This document shows positions 22,411 through 34,575 of a stretch of 64,000 nt of DNA, one piece after another (the stretch's first letter is position 1; each line of letters begins with the position of its first letter). Below the pieces are notes generated by a model. It was not told where the DNA came from. It worked only from the letters and a program-made list of their open reading frames with translations, and searched no databases. A program made the translations under genes and the position numbers. Origin of the DNA: Topomyia yanbarensis (taxonomy: Eukaryota > Arthropoda > Insecta > Diptera > Culicidae); the NCBI RefSeq assembly GCF_030247195.1, contig NC_080671.1:469212766-469276765 (forward strand), given 5' to 3'.

Positions 22411-23729
22411 CTGGATTTGTTTTGTGCTATATCTACAACTTGATTTTAATCTGCTAGATTGTTACATATTTGGCTTAGACGGTGTGGCGTTGTTTGACTT
22501 TTGCTATTCCTTCTGTTCCTTTTCCGTTCCGTTTTTCGGTAGTTGACTTTCCTGTGTTTGTTTAATGCTTCCTTTCTCGTGTCTCTCTTTTTTTGTTGGA
22601 ACATCTGACTAATTGCGAAACCTGTTTGCGAAGGTGAACACATTCGGTTGCATGCTGCTGCTGCTCTTTCACCGTTATCGTAGTAGTGTGGCATAATTTT
22701 TTGAAAAGTTTAATCTTGTTTGGTGCTGAACCTATTAACACCGTTTAGTGATTTCCAACGAAACTGTGAACATGGCAGGATGTGAAACCGTGTTGATCGG
22801 TAACCTAACGGACGGAATGTGGCTTGAGCTTGAGAGTGTAATTAGTTGTAATGAAGGACACGTACATGTAAGTCGAATTCAGAACGAAGAAGACGAAGAA
22901 ACCACGGGTGTAGCAAGCAAAAAAACGGTGCAATCATAGTGCGTACACGATCGTACAGCATCGACCGAACACGCAAAGTTTGGTGCGTGAAATTCGATAT
23001 CATTATTACGGCACTGTATGAATGAACTCTATCATCATTCATCATGATTCGCCACGGGTAAAAGGGTTGACCGGTCGACTAAAACGCGCGAAACTTGCCT
23101 GTGGGCTCTTGGATTGCGCTTGAACACGTGCAGGGAAGAATGCCAGGGCTGTTCGGTTCGATGTTCTAATTTGCGACTGGTGATAGTGTTTCTCTGTATG
23201 ATATAGCCATGGTAACATTTTAGTCCTGGCTTGCTATGTGAGCGCAGGTTTTGAAGATACCGTGCGTGTGAGTAAATCGTTTTACTCTAAAAAGTGTTAG
23301 GGATACAGTGCTCACTAAGGTTACGATTTTATGTAGGGACGGTTATCGTTCTCAATTCAATGTGAAATTTCTAAGTAAGTCAAAAAAAAATTTGGAAATT
23401 TTACATTCTGTTTGGACAGAATTTTAATTCATTCGTAGTGAAGGAAACCGATTAAGAGAGGGTTTTTTCCCACAATGTTTCTGTGTGAAACACAAACTAC
23501 GAAAAAAACATAAATCAAACTTTCGTTTGAATTTGCAATATTTTGCAATTGTTTTTTGGTCCGTTTCGCCAAATTTGCGAGACAATGTGAGATTTATCGA
23601 TCTCCTAACTTAAGGATAAATTTCTTTTCAAACTAACGGTGGTATTTCACGGTACTTCGCTTAAATAATGAAAAATACATTTAAAAATATATCAAATTAA
23701 CATCAAATATCCTGAGGTTATAGATTATT
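22411..23729 (+). other. Start of the dac intron, apparently unique sequence
   Basis: No transposon relic recognised in the first 1.3 kb of the intron. Short open frames (for example 22748-22939) lack any known domain. This is a reasonable place for intronic regulatory elements, but none can be identified from the sequence alone. Confidence 0.5.
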
Positions 23730-24455
23730 TTGAGCTTCTTTCATAAAATAGATCGATTAAAAGCAAGACACAATATTTCAAAATGGTCTCCCGATCAAAC
23801 TGACCCCTAGAACATTATTCTTCGAGGTTATGATTTTCGAAGATGCGCCTGAACAACCAAAACAGCATATTTTGTTTCAATTATTTGGACATTTTTTTGG
23901 CTGTTCATCTAGCTAAGAATTCGGTAACCGAGAAAAATAAATCAGTATACATTTAAGGCAGAGACTTAATTAAATAAACTTTAATTTTACGTTTCGAACT
24001 GATCTCATCAGTACCTGGAAACCAGTTAAATACTAAATCAAAAAAGTCACAAGTTTTGTGTGAACGCCTGCATGTTTTTCACACGAAGCTTTTGGATTTA
24101 GTGTGAGACTGGTGAGATGAGTTCGAACAGGAAAACCCAACTTTATGTAATTCAGTTAGACATTTTGAATGGTAAAAATACTTCTAAAAATTAACTAAGG
24201 GGTGCAGTACGATTTTTGATAAGTCAAAGATGGTGAAAGCAAAATTGTACCCGAGCTCTAGTGATAGTCTTGCGACAGTAGTTTCAGCGATAAACAGTGA
24301 TTAGTGGACGGCAAAACTTCAACTAATTCTGAACGAACTTTAACTCGGTGGTTCTTAACAATTTGCTTCTCAGGAAATCAATTCGAACAAATGGTTGGGA
24401 AAATGTAGCTTTCTAATAAGCGGATCGTTCTTGAATGGTTACAAGGATGTGAGCT
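23730..24455 (+). repeat. Block Z, unit 1
   Basis: First copy of a block that recurs at 29740-30330, 30400-31215 and in part at 40375-40545. Shared landmarks in order are AAGCAAGACACAAT, GGTCTCCCGATCAAACTGAC, GTGTGAACGCC, GGATTTAGTGT, GAGCTCTAGTGATAGTC and GAATGGTTAC. Non-coding and clearly diverged between copies. Confidence 0.85.
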
Positions 24456-25019
24456 ATGTTCGAGTTTTTTTAGAGGCTTTCATGCAAATTTTGTTTGAAA
24501 AGACGAAATGTAATTTGTTGGTAGTGCTATAGAAGAAAATAAAAAAAAAACAAAAAAATTATCGGAGTTTTGGCCACTCCCCCAAATCGCATTTTTTCGT
24601 AGAGACTTGCGGTGAACACTATCCCACACGAGTCGCTGAACTGAAATCAAATAAAGTAAGCAAATTATTGAAGAAAAGTGTATTTTGGTATATTTGAACG
24701 GTTCGGCTTCCCAAAAAAAACATATATACAATAAAAAACTGTGTTGGCAATAAAGGCGATGTTCGGTGTTCAAAATTTTAAACAAAAGTTCATTACAAAG
24801 AATCGAAAATTTTTGGATGAAAAATAAACCATTCAAGTACACGAATAATTAAATACGAACAAATTATAAAACATATGAAAATCGTTTGAGCAGTTTTTAA
24901 GATATCACGTTCACCGCAACGGTCCTTTTCAAGAAACTGCATTCCGAGATAATTGCGCTCCAAGTTTTGTGTTAACTTCTATTGTGGATGGAACTAGCGC
25001 GCTGTAAACGGCTGTGCTC
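24456..25019. other. Intron sequence between blocks Z and W
   Basis: AT-rich, no gene. The 120-codon minus frame at 24480-24842 is Phe/Leu-rich and matches no family. Confidence 0.4.
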
Positions 25020-25215
25020 CGATCTGGATGAAGATTCGCACAGAGATTTGTGAAGTATCTACTTTCAGAATATAGCACACATTAATGTATCAATTTTAAT
25101 CATGTGGAGAGCGACTATAATGTTGCGACTGATTGTATATTTAAGTTGCTCGTTGGAACATAGCCTAAGAGTGCATACACATAAGCATAAGAGATTGCCC
25201 GTTACTCCGCTATTG
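25020..25215 (+). repeat. Block W, unit 1 (short copy)
   Basis: Matches part of 32215-32400 and 41640-41820: ATAGCACACATTAA, then AGAGCGACTATAATGTTG, GACTGATTG, TTTAAGTTGCTCGT and ACTCCGCTATTGATC. It retains only the middle of the longer W block. Confidence 0.75.
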
Positions 25216-25384
25216 ATCTGGATCAAATATATATATATATTAAAAATTGTTCATTAGAAGCTATGTTGCTTCATATTGTACAATACTGATGCTGATCGTA
25301 CACGCGCAATTTTTCAAATTGGTTGATATTATATTAATTGAAGATATTGAATCTCGGTATAAATACATATCAATCCCCCTTCCA

Positions 25385-25850
25385 CAATCCACCTGCCAGC
25401 GTCATTCCAATGGAATATGAGAACTGTCAATGCACTCGTTCAATAGGGATTCGATGAAATTTTTCTCGATTTGAATGATTTGAAAATTTTTGGCAGGACT
25501 TGCGCTTGACTAGAACGACACCGACACACGAATAACAATACACATACTGAGACGACGAGTCTTTATAGGATGATTCAGCGTATTCAGCGATACTAACTGT
25601 CAATTAATAAGAGTAAATAAGGCACTGATCAAATGTTGTACATACTTGTATCCAATAGAGTCAGGCAAAAGATATCAACTCAACAAAAATATGAATATGA
25701 AAGTACACTGATCGCTAAACAAAGAATGAAATACATGAAATGTTATACAAAAATGGGATAAAAACGAAAAATAAGTCCGAGAAATGAAATGAATCTGTCG
25801 CCTTTGCGAGTAGAAACCCAATCACTAAATTCCTGCTTCAACAACCGGAC
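25385..25850 (+). repeat. Block X, unit 1 (diverged copy)
   Basis: CATGAGAACTGTC-type sequence (here AATATGAGAACTGTCAATGC, near 25420) matches 33470-33500. GAGTCTTTATAGGATGATTCAGCG and GAAATGAATCTGTCGCCTTTGCGAG match 45285-45305 and 45456-45483. So this stretch is a third, poorer copy of the X block and its tail. Confidence 0.65.
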
Positions 25851-27071
25851 GTCACATACACAAGTAGAAGCAAAAACTGTGTTTTCGTCCGACGAGTACA
25901 GCTACTGCGATCTCCGATGGAACATAGCTTTAGAGACCAATGATAAATTCATATGATGGAACATTAATAGTCTTGTGTCAAAAAATAGAAATATACTGCA
26001 CTTCGTGATACAATTACGATGCTTGGCACAATTGTTTTTTATATCGAAATAATCGATTAGGCTCGACTCTTTAAAAAAAATTCCCTGGCACCCTGACAAA
26101 TAGTAATTATTAAACAATCCTGCAATCTAACAAATATTACAGGTCCGAGAAGCAGAATATTTCACTCAAGAGGTTACATACCTTTTTGCGAAAAAAATTG
26201 AAAATAAAAAGTTTGAATTTATGTGAAGCTATGAAGCAATGATGTTATTACATCAAAGTTGTAGTATTTTGATAGTACATTTTTCAGTGAAAAAACAAAT
26301 ATTAGATTGATAATTGGCAGAGTTATAGCTTTTTTTTCCTGAAACCTCTTTTTATTTAAGAAGCTTGCGGTGATCACGAAAACTCACGATTATATGTTCA
26401 TTATAAAGTAATACGAATTTTATCGAAGTTGCGATTTAAATTGAGGAAAATACGACCACTTGAAATTGAATACGTATAAGTCGAGACGGCCTGATAGTTC
26501 CAATCCGTATACCATTTCCTGACAATTCTATAATCAATATGCTAAAAAAAATACTTTTTGTTTAGTATTGTTATTGATTGTGATTGTAACTGAACATTTA
26601 TGTATTAAATTTGCTTTATATTTTCATTCCTGAATTTTTATTGTTAGCGTAATGTCAAAAATAAAAAGCGCCCTAAAATTAAAAATTCAACACTAAACGA
26701 TTTTCAGCACTCAATAACCTTTTTATACGATGAAAACATGAAGTTATACTTATGAAATCATTCGTAAAATGCCGATTTTCATATTTTTTCAAACCGGCCC
26801 ATCTTTTATGGTGGTGAAAATCTACTTAAAAGACTAATTTTAGCTCAAATTAATAAAAATAATGCATTTTTGGCTTGAAAAATTAAATTTAAAAAATTGC
26901 AAAGAAAATTTAACTGAAAATAAATGAAATAAAATGAAATAAACATCACATTACCGGGTAAATTATATATTAAATGTGGCATCTCTGACACTCTTTCCGG
27001 AAAAATTGAATTTAGCGACCGTTGATTCCATATTAGTCTGATATTTTTGCTACTCGCACACAGATCGTTGT
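25851..27071. other. AT-rich intron sequence
   Basis: No gene, tRNA or recognised element. The TATA-rich and homopolymer-rich composition is ordinary for this intron. Confidence 0.4.
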
Positions 27072-28749
27072 TTGCCAACCACTTTTTCAGTGCATTCTGC
27101 TATGAGACAACCCCCGATGACGCTGCTCGACGAGCTGCAGAGAATATTGCGGCCAACTCTTTGCAATTGGATATTTTTCGATGTGACACATTCAGCGATA
27201 TTGAGAGCAGCAAGTAAACTTAAATCCTCATTCTCTCCTGGATCCGATAGAATTTCTGCTGTAGTATACAAAAAATGCATCCCTTTCTTGCTGGTACCGC
27301 TTGCTGCAATCTTCAACAAATCATCAGCCAGCACCGCTTTCCTAAGCCCTGGAAACAGTCATTCATGTTTCCTGTTTCCAGAAAAGGCGATAAGCAAAAT
27401 ATTGCGAATTATCGTGGAATCACTTCCAGAAGCGGATCCAGAGAAAAAATTTCGGAGGGGGTCCGAAATTTCGATTTTGAAATGTTCATTGTACAATACG
27501 TAATATATTAATAACCTAATTTAATTAAAATCAGTTGCGGTGGTCGAATCTGGTTTGGACTGATTTTGAGTTTAGAATGAATTAAAATAGAAACTATTTT
27601 AAAATTTCCCAACCAGTTAAAAAATTTCGGGGGGAGGGATCCGGACCTCCAGGACCCTCCCCCTGGACCCACCACTGATCACTTCTCTTTGTGTTGGCCC
27701 CAAGTTATTTGAGCTAATTGTTAATGAGTATTTATTTTCCCGTTTGAAAACCCATATATCATATGATCAGCACGGGTTTTTTTCCGGGTCGATCTGTAAC
27801 CACCAATTTAGTAAATTTCACTTCAACGTGTATATTACAAATTGAGCACGGGTATCAGGCGGATGCTATCTACACTGATCTTAAGGCGGCGTTTGATAGA
27901 ATCGATCACAAAATCTTCCTGAAAAAGTTGCGGCGAATCGGTGCTTCCGAAACATCAATTAGCTGGTTTCGAAGTTACTTAGTAGCCAAACAATTACGTG
28001 TACGTATTGGTTCATCCACTTCCGAACCATTCCATAACGGCTCAGGTGTACCCCAGGGCAGCGATCTTGGACCACTACTATTCGCGTTTTTCTTTAACGA
28101 TGCTGTGGATCTTCTACCTCGTGGGTGTAGACTAATTTATGCCGATGATATAAAGATATACCTTGCTATTCGCCGAATCGAAGATTGCTGGATTTTACAG
28201 CGAATGTTAGATACATTCGCCGATTGGTGCCGTTGTAACCAACTGATACTTAGCATTGAAAAGTGCGTCGTCATTTCTTATCACCTCAAAAAAAAATCCA
28301 ATCCTATTTGACTACCAAACAAATGGGAGTATCCTCTTGAGGTCTGTTGCTGTACAGAACTTCGGCGTGACTTTAGATTGTGCTCTCTTCTTCAACGAAC
28401 ACCGAAATGCGATTATTGATAAAGCCAATCGTCAGTTAGGCTTTATGCTAAAACTCGCGGGAATTCAAAGATCCACATTGCTAGCGACCACTGCACTGCT
28501 CATTGGTGCGACCAATACTAGAATCGTCCTCTGTCGTATGGACACCCTATCAGATAGCCTGAGTCGAGCGAATTGAGAGAGTGCAGAATAAATTTACCCT
28601 GGCAGTATCCTCTTAATCTACCGCCATATGTCGAGAGGTGCCGGTTGATTGGGATGAACACTCTTGAGAGAAGAAGAAAGGCAGATCAAGCTGTTTTCAT
28701 AGCCAAACTTCTGATATCCGAAATCGACGCCCCGTCACTGTTATTCTAA
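27072..28749 (+). pseudogene. Jockey-type reverse transcriptase, broken
   Basis: The relic runs through three frames. Conserved blocks are LKSSFSPGSDRIS (template binding), then FPKPWKQSFMFPV and RKGDKQNIANYRGI after a shift near 27330. After a MITE insertion (27427-27677) come HGFFPGRSVTTNL, IYTDLKAAFDRIDH (catalytic Asp), SGVPQGSDLGPLLF and LIYADDIKIY (the active-site YADD, intact). The thumb region continues in another frame at about 28310-28576, and the C-terminal stretch near 28660-28749 (TLERRRKADQAVFIAKLL) has the usual jockey ending. Shifts also lie in the T run near 27776 and the A run near 28290, so several lesions sit in homopolymers. Not functional. Confidence 0.9.
27427..27677. 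mobile_element. hAT-type MITE inside the LINE
   Basis: A 251-bp insert with ends CAGAAGCGGATCCAG and CTGGACCCACCACTG (imperfect inverted repeats), flanked by an exact 8-bp duplication ATCACTTC (27419-27426 and 27678-27685). Removing it and one copy of the duplication rejoins the reverse transcriptase block around YRGITS. The 8-bp duplication and CAG...CTG ends are the hAT signature. Related fragments lie at 46895-46967 and 49715-49815. Confidence 0.92.
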
Positions 28750-29053
28750 CTATTACTGGCTATACCGTTACTACCTAGGCGTACTATTATGCTGCTCCAA
28801 ACCTCCCGACACAGAAGCAACTATGCCACGAACGAACCGATGACAGCAATGATCAGGAAATTTAACGGCTTTTACAATCTATTTGAATTAAACGAAACGA
28901 CTAATGCTTTCAAGCAAAAAATCTTACTCTGTAATGTTTAGCTATTTTTTTGTTGTAGTATGGATTGTCAACTTTAATTAAGTGTTAGGTTAGTTTTCAC
29001 TAAGACAAAAAAGGTCTGATGAAAAAAAGTAATAATAAATCAAATTTTAAATC

Positions 29054-29660
29054 AAAATGCTAGCGACATCATTCCAAGAAAAACAAACATATTGTGCTTC
29101 TGATGAAGAATGAATTAGTACACATGAATAAATTTTCTTTTTCCTTTTAATCCTGACGATTCATTCATATTTTTTGAATTGTTAGTAAATTTTCATAGGG
29201 TGCCGACAACCGATATCATTTTTGCAAATGGTAACAAATTATAATTTTGCTAAATTGTTAGAAAAAAATTTCATGTCGACAGAATTAATTAAATTCTTTC
29301 ACCAGTTATTAGCTAAGGCGCCTAGCTTTCCATTGGTATGCTTATGTCCCTATATAACGCTATTGGAGTAATGTTGTAAGCAATAAACAAAAGTTTGCCG
29401 ACAACATACCACATTCCCCCATATTATACGATTTTGTGTGCAAAAACCACAAAAAAAATAAAATTTTCATTTACCTTATCTTTCTGAAAATTCCTGAATT
29501 GTCTTTTTATACAACAAACTTACATTAGATTATAGTAAAAATTATACATTTCAAGCGAGTTTTTAGTTTTCGGATGTACCAAATTTAAAGAGCCTGCTAA
29601 TTTAATAAACAATTATTTGTGATACTAACTCGCAATTATTTCAAGCATTTTTAATTCAAC
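29054..29660 (+). repeat. Block Y, unit 1
   Basis: Matches 34235-34575 and in part 45598-45740. Shared landmarks are TAGCGACATCATTCCAAGAA, GCGAGTTTTTAGTTTTCG, CGGATGTACCAAATTTAAAG, TTTAATAAACAAT and CTAACTCGCAAT. Non-coding. Confidence 0.85.
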
Positions 29661-29739
29661 TGATTTTTTATGTTATCCGCACTCAAATTTTGCACGTTTA
29701 AACAATCAACTTCAACAGATGTATTCTTTAAATTCCGAT

Positions 29740-30330
29740 TAAACTGGCCCCCAGAAAATTATTCTTCGAGGTTTTTGTTTGTAAAGATGTGTTTAGATAG
29801 ATTATCGTTTCAAAATTATCTCATCGGAACCTGGCGCCCATTTGGCAACCAGCTAAACAACAAATCCAAAAAGTCAAAAGATTTGTGTGAACGCCTAAAT
29901 GATTTTCACACGAGACGTTTGACTTTTGGATTAGGTGTCTAAGTAATTACCAAAACAGAGCCAGTTACTGATGAGACAAATTCGAAAAGCAAAATCCAAC
30001 CTAATTTAATTAAGTTGAAGATTTTGAATAGTAAAAACTTTCCTAAAAATTGACTAATGTGAAATATTCCTAAAAATTAACCTTGTTTTATAGGCAACGC
30101 ATCAGAATAAGTATGTTAAACAAAATTGTACTCGAGCTCTAGTAATAATCAAACGCCAGTAGTAAACAGCGGCAAGTGGACGGAACTTAGTCTAAAAAAA
30201 CTTCACTTCGACGATTTTTAACAACTTGCGTCCCGTGAAACTAGTTTGAACAAATTGATATGAACATGTACCAAAAAAACTCGAAGAATCAGATTTTTTT
30301 TGAATGGTTACCAGGATGTGATGTACTTCG
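29740..30330 (+). repeat. Block Z, unit 2, first copy
   Basis: Shares the Z landmarks (AACTGGCCCCCAGAAAATTATTC-like start, GTGTGAACGCCTAAATGATT, GACTTTTGGATT, GAGCTCTAGTAATA, GAATGGTTACCAGGATGTGATG). A second Z copy follows at once, so Z itself is tandemly duplicated in unit 2. Confidence 0.85.
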
Positions 30331-30399
30331 CATAATTAATAAAAAAAGCTTATGATCACTTACAAAAGCAATTGAAATTGAACAACATCGAGATGATAT

Positions 30400-31215
30400 A
30401 GACAAGTTCGAGCTTCTTCCATAAACTAGATCGATTACAAGCAAGACACAATGTTTCAAAATACTGGTCTCCCGATCAAACTGACCGCTAGAACATTATT
30501 CTTCGCGGTTATGATTTTTGAAGATGCGTTTGAACAGGAAAAAGAGCATGTTTTGTTTTCATTAATTGCACTTTTTTCACTTGTTTATTTTGCTAAGAAT
30601 TTGGTAACCGAGAAAAATAACCAAGTCTTCTGTTAAGGTATAGAAACTTAAATGAAGTTGAATTTTCCGTTTCTAACTGATCTCATTAGTGTCTGGTGCT
30701 GATTTGGCAACAGTTAAACAACAAATCCAAAAAATCACGTTTTGCGTGAACGCCTAAATGATTAACACACGAGTCGTGTGACTTTTGGATTTAGTGTCTA
30801 AGTAATTACGAGGACGGTACCAGTTACTGATGAGACGAATTTGAAAAGCAAAATCCAATTTGATTTAATTACATATTTTGGATGATAAAAACATTTCTAA
30901 AAATTAACCAAGGGCTGCTGAAATTTTTTGATCAATTAAAGATGGTGAAAATGAATGTTAGTTCCACGGGCAACTCACCAGAATAACGCTGTTAAACAAA
31001 ATTATACTCGAGCTCTAGTGATAGTCAATAAACAGTAGCAGTAAAGAGCGGTCAGTGGACGGAAAAACTTCAACTAATTCTAAAAGAACTTTAACACGAC
31101 GACTTTTAACAGCTTGTACCTCGTGAAATTAGTTCGAACAAATAGGTGTTTGAAAATGTAGCAAAAAACTTTCTCAAAAACCAGACCTTTCGTGAATGGT
31201 TACCAGAATGTGATG
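30400..31215 (+). repeat. Block Z, unit 2, second copy
   Basis: Best matched to 23730-24455 at its start (AGATCGATTACAAGCAAGAC, GGTCTCCCGATCAAACTGAC) and to 40375-40545 in its middle (ACATATTTTGGATGATAAAA, AACCAAGGG, TGAATGTTAGTTCCAC). The 61-codon frame at 30451 has no known domain. Confidence 0.85.
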
Positions 31216-31620
31216 GTTAATCAGATACTCAATAGGTTTTCCTTTTGTAAGCTCTTATTGTTCACCAATCGTACTTGGTAACGCATCTATTTATTTGTCG
31301 AGAAGTCAGTTTTCATTTTTGCGTTAAATGTTTTAATGAAGTTGTCATTTCTACTGAGTTTGGAATATTAGTCTTTATTGAAATCTAAATACATTTTTGA
31401 ACGGGGGATGTGTTTTGTGCTAAAAACTTTATTATATGGAAAATCACAATATTTTGATTAATCGTAAAATGGATAATTATGAAAAAATAAAAAAAAATAA
31501 AGTTGGTGATAATATGTATAAAAATAAATTGCGCAAAATACTGGTAAAAAAAAAATAAATGAACTCAGATGCGGGTTAATTTATCCACGACTTTATAACT
31601 CGGGTAGATTAAATAACTTT

Positions 31621-32099
31621 GGTATGGACGATCATCGATTTTTTTCGGTGAAAATTAAAACTGCGTTTTACCGGACGTTTCGACCTACTAACGTGTTCAG
31701 TCATCCTCAGCGGCTCACTAAAATATAATATTTGTTAAAATCTAACACTAAACACAAATTTAAACAACATCGCTTACATGCTAACAACGTCTACACAATG
31801 AACAATCACATTATCAACTGCTGTCTTGTCTTGTACACTCAATCTCCGTTGGTGCTTTCTACGGACGCACGATGCTCTTTAGCTTCTCTATTAAGCCGTT
31901 GTATGCAGATCTAAACTTAATAGAATCCCGTTGTAGATTGAACGTGTTCGACTCGCCTTTAATTTTTATTTGAAACATTTCCACTGTCAACCGGGTATCG
32001 GTCCTAGGTAAAATGCTGTTTGTTTTAATTTTCACCGAAAAATATCGATGTCCGTCCATTCCAAATTTGCTAGCGGTGATGAAAACAAAGCAACAAACA
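31621..32099. mobile_element. Short Penelope-like insert
   Basis: A 479-bp insert present in W of unit 2 and absent from the W copy at 41190. It is flanked by a 13-bp duplication ATTAAATAACTTT (31608-31620 and 32100-32112); the empty site near 41520 has a single copy. The insert begins GGTATGGACG and carries a 41-bp inverted repeat (31621-31661 against 32022-32062, ending GTCCATTCC), followed by a 37-bp A-rich tail. Next to the left arm, the minus strand holds the boxes CTGAGGA and GAAAC separated by a hairpin-like stretch, as in the hammerhead motifs of Penelope-like elements. No reverse transcriptase is encoded, so it would be non-autonomous or a severe truncation. Confidence 0.75.
31677..31710 (-). 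ncRNA. Candidate hammerhead ribozyme core
   Basis: On the minus strand CTGAGGA (31710-31704) fits the CUGANGA box, and GAAAC (31681-31677) fits the GAAA box, with about 22 bases between them that can form a GAC/GTC stem. Flanking stems and the cleavage site were not resolved. Penelope-like elements are known to carry hammerhead motifs; activity here is not shown. Confidence 0.4.
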
Positions 32100-32765
32100 A
32101 TTAAATAACTTTTGCTAATATGATTTGACGTAAGCTGCATCAATAGGACAGATTTTCCGGGTTCGAGTACGCAAAATCCTTCGGTCCGATGCCCATTGCT
32201 GCTAATTCACATATAGGCCAAAATAGCACACATTAAGCTACGAATAGTGGGTGCTATTTTTATTAATCATGAAGAGCGACTATAATGTTGTGACTGATTG
32301 CATCTTTAAGTTGCTCGTGAGAACATAACCTCAGAGTGTATGAACACAAGCATAAAATATCGCCTGTGACTCTGTTATTGATCAGAATTTTTCTATGGGA
32401 TCAAGCGGATGATACCGTTTTCATAGGAAGAATCCAGTTCAAATACCATGAACAAGAATATATTTGCGAGCTTTTCATTTGCTCGGGATAAAGGGTGCCT
32501 AAACAGAAATCATAATCGATGAAGTAAACCGGTATGTACCCCAAGTTATTCGGAGATTTATATTTACTGCATTAGAATCATACAAGAAAGAAACAACATC
32601 CAAAGACGCCTATCGCCGACCTACAATTTCGACTGACAGACAAGAAAATGCAACTGCCGTTAAATAGTCTCCCACAATTTATTTGCGGCTAGGTTCTTTT
32701 ATTCGATAATCCGACAGCAGATCCTTAGTTTTCAAATCGCTAGGCGGCCTTTAATTGCCAATTAA

Positions 32766-33424
32766 TTTTGCTCATACACGATTAACATTGAAATATGTAT
32801 ATTAACTGAAGACATTAAACCTTTATAAGGCAGTGGCAACTATATTGCCACCTTTCTTTTCGTTTCGTTCATAACGCAGAAATATGAAGTGAGAAGTGTT
32901 CCAATCTTATGAAGTCTACTTGTTAGGAGTCTGGCAACTCTTCTTATTACTTTTTATTGAGATACAGTGAAATGTGGCAGATTGGTGAAGAGTTTTTTGA
33001 AAAAAATACGGCGATTTCCTTTTGGATAATAAAATTAGCTCGATTTTGGAAAAAAAATACTATAGACCCTATAAGTTGGAGATAATATGTGGTCTCATTT
33101 TTCAACTTATCCTCAGAATCCAGGGGTTAATCAGGTAATAACCAGTAACTCACCATAATTTCTTTCTGAATTTCCGATCCAGCTCGATTTGTCTTTATAT
33201 TTCCACCAATCTCGTTGGAAATTCATCAAACATTACGAAGACTGATGTTTTCTAACGGCGGTATCAAGTATATTTTCAAAACATTACTTTATTACGATGT
33301 AAATGTAAATGTAAATATATTCTAAACTAAGTGAAAAAACCGCGTTTCTATTAATATAACATCCATTAATAGCCCCAAACTCTCGGCCTTATAAAGGGTT
33401 AAATCTCTGTAGAAAAACTTCTAA
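32766..33424. other. Intron sequence between W and X
   Basis: AT-rich, with an ATGTAAATGTAAATGTAAAT short tandem repeat near 33298. No gene recognised. Confidence 0.45.
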
Positions 33425-34220
33425 ATTTCCCGCCCACCGTAATCCTGTCGGCATCATTTCAATCGAACATGAGAACTGTCGATGCCCTCGTTCGACAAGG
33501 ATGCGAGGACCTTTTTGAAACCGGACCTCCCTACTGAGTTTAAATGAGACAAGTATAAACTTTTTCATTTGGTAGCTTTTCTCAGTAAGCTGTAAATTTT
33601 TCGCCTTTGTAAACCGTTTTGTCGATTTAGATAAGTGCGCCATTTCACTTCCCTGGTTAACGACAAAAGTCTAAATGCACCGGCTACTCTCGCTGTGGAG
33701 GATAAGCCGAATAAGCATTGCTTTTTGCCGGCGCTAACAGGAGAAGCAGAGCGAAGCAGTGTCTTCCGGAATTTTTCACTGGGCGCAAAAAAAATCCGTT
33801 GTTCGTCACTCGGGAGGTTTCAATAATTCTTTTCTTCCTCAGAAACACAAAAGGTGTTTTCGTATTTGAAGATAGCAGCAATACGGCGCTAATGTACTTC
33901 TGTCACCAAGGTTATGTCGGATTCTTATGAGAGGAGCTCGAGGGCCTCTTCAATATCTAATTCACCAGGGAGGTTCCAACAGAGGAGCAAAGCTTTTCTT
34001 CATGGCTAACAGTTAAGGACTGCTGCAGGAGCAACCAACATTAACACCGGAAGAATTCGTTTGAAACTAATTCAGTTAAAATTATTAGACCCGGAGAAAC
34101 CAGACCAGTACCAGAGTCTCCGGGTCAAACCCGGAGGGGTGGCAACCCTGGACATATAAATGGCAATCGACAGGCTGATACGTCGAGTCATTATACGAGA
34201 TTCAGCGTCTACGAAGAATT
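33425..34220 (+). repeat. Block X, unit 2
   Basis: Matches 44865-45290: AAACCGGACCTCC, GAGTTTAAATGAGACAAGTA, TTTTTCATTTGGTAGC, GGGAGGTTTCAATAATTCT, AACACAAAAGGTGTTTTCG, GATAGCAGCAATACGG, and a GTCTCCGGGTCAAA / CCGGAGGGGT pair that can pair locally. Open frames on both strands are not shared between copies. Confidence 0.88.
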
Positions 34221-34234
34221 TCACCAACTTTTCT

Positions 34235-34575
34235 TGAGAATGGTAGCGACATCATTCCAAGAAAATCAACAGAGAATATTTTCAGATTTGTGTTTTAGTA
34301 TTTATTTCAAAACTATTGTGTTTTTGCGTCCTAAAGTGCATAATTTAGTGATCGAAGTGCAAAATTTCCGTATTTTATTTTCCGTACCTTATTTCTCTGC
34401 AAATTCCTTAAGCGTCTTTTTGTACTACAAACAAACATTAGATAATAGTATAAGTAATACATCCCAAGCGAGTTTTTAGTTTTCGTTAGATACGGATGTA
34501 CCAAATTTAAAGAGCTTCCTAATTTAATAAACAATGTGAGACTAACTCGCAATAATTTCAAGCATAAATTCACTT
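34235..34575 (+). repeat. Block Y, unit 2
   Basis: Starts GGTAGCGACATCATTCCAAG, then GCGTCCTAAAGTGCATAATT and AGTGATCGAAGTGCA (shared with 45680-45727) and the GCGAGTTTTTAGTTTTCG to AACTCGCAAT stretch (shared with 29560-29640). It closes unit 2. Confidence 0.88.

Larger units (their letters stand above)
27072..29045 (+). mobile_element. 5'-truncated jockey-type LINE
   Basis: Reverse transcriptase relic in the same direction as dac, followed by a 3' region ending in an AT-rich tail (about 29020-29045). The endonuclease is absent, so the copy was 5'-truncated. It lies between the X and Y blocks of unit 1 and thus separates parts of an older repeat unit. A hAT MITE later inserted into its coding part. 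Confidence 0.85.
31215..32765 (+). repeat. Block W, unit 2
   Basis: Long non-coding block nearly collinear with 41190-42128. Landmarks: TGATGGTTAATCAGATACTC, TTATTTGTCGAGAAG, TGAACTCAGATGCGGGTTAA, CTGCATCAATAGGACAGATT, AGAGCGACTATAATGTTG, TTTTTCTATGGGATCA and TTTCGACTGACAGACAAGAA. Indels that are not multiples of three between copies show that it is not a conserved reading frame. It is interrupted by a Penelope-like insert at 31621-32099. Confidence 0.92.

Noticed and set aside
22748..22939. Possible second dac exon
   Set aside because: No DachBox similarity, no acceptor of note, and the ORF length is within chance expectation.
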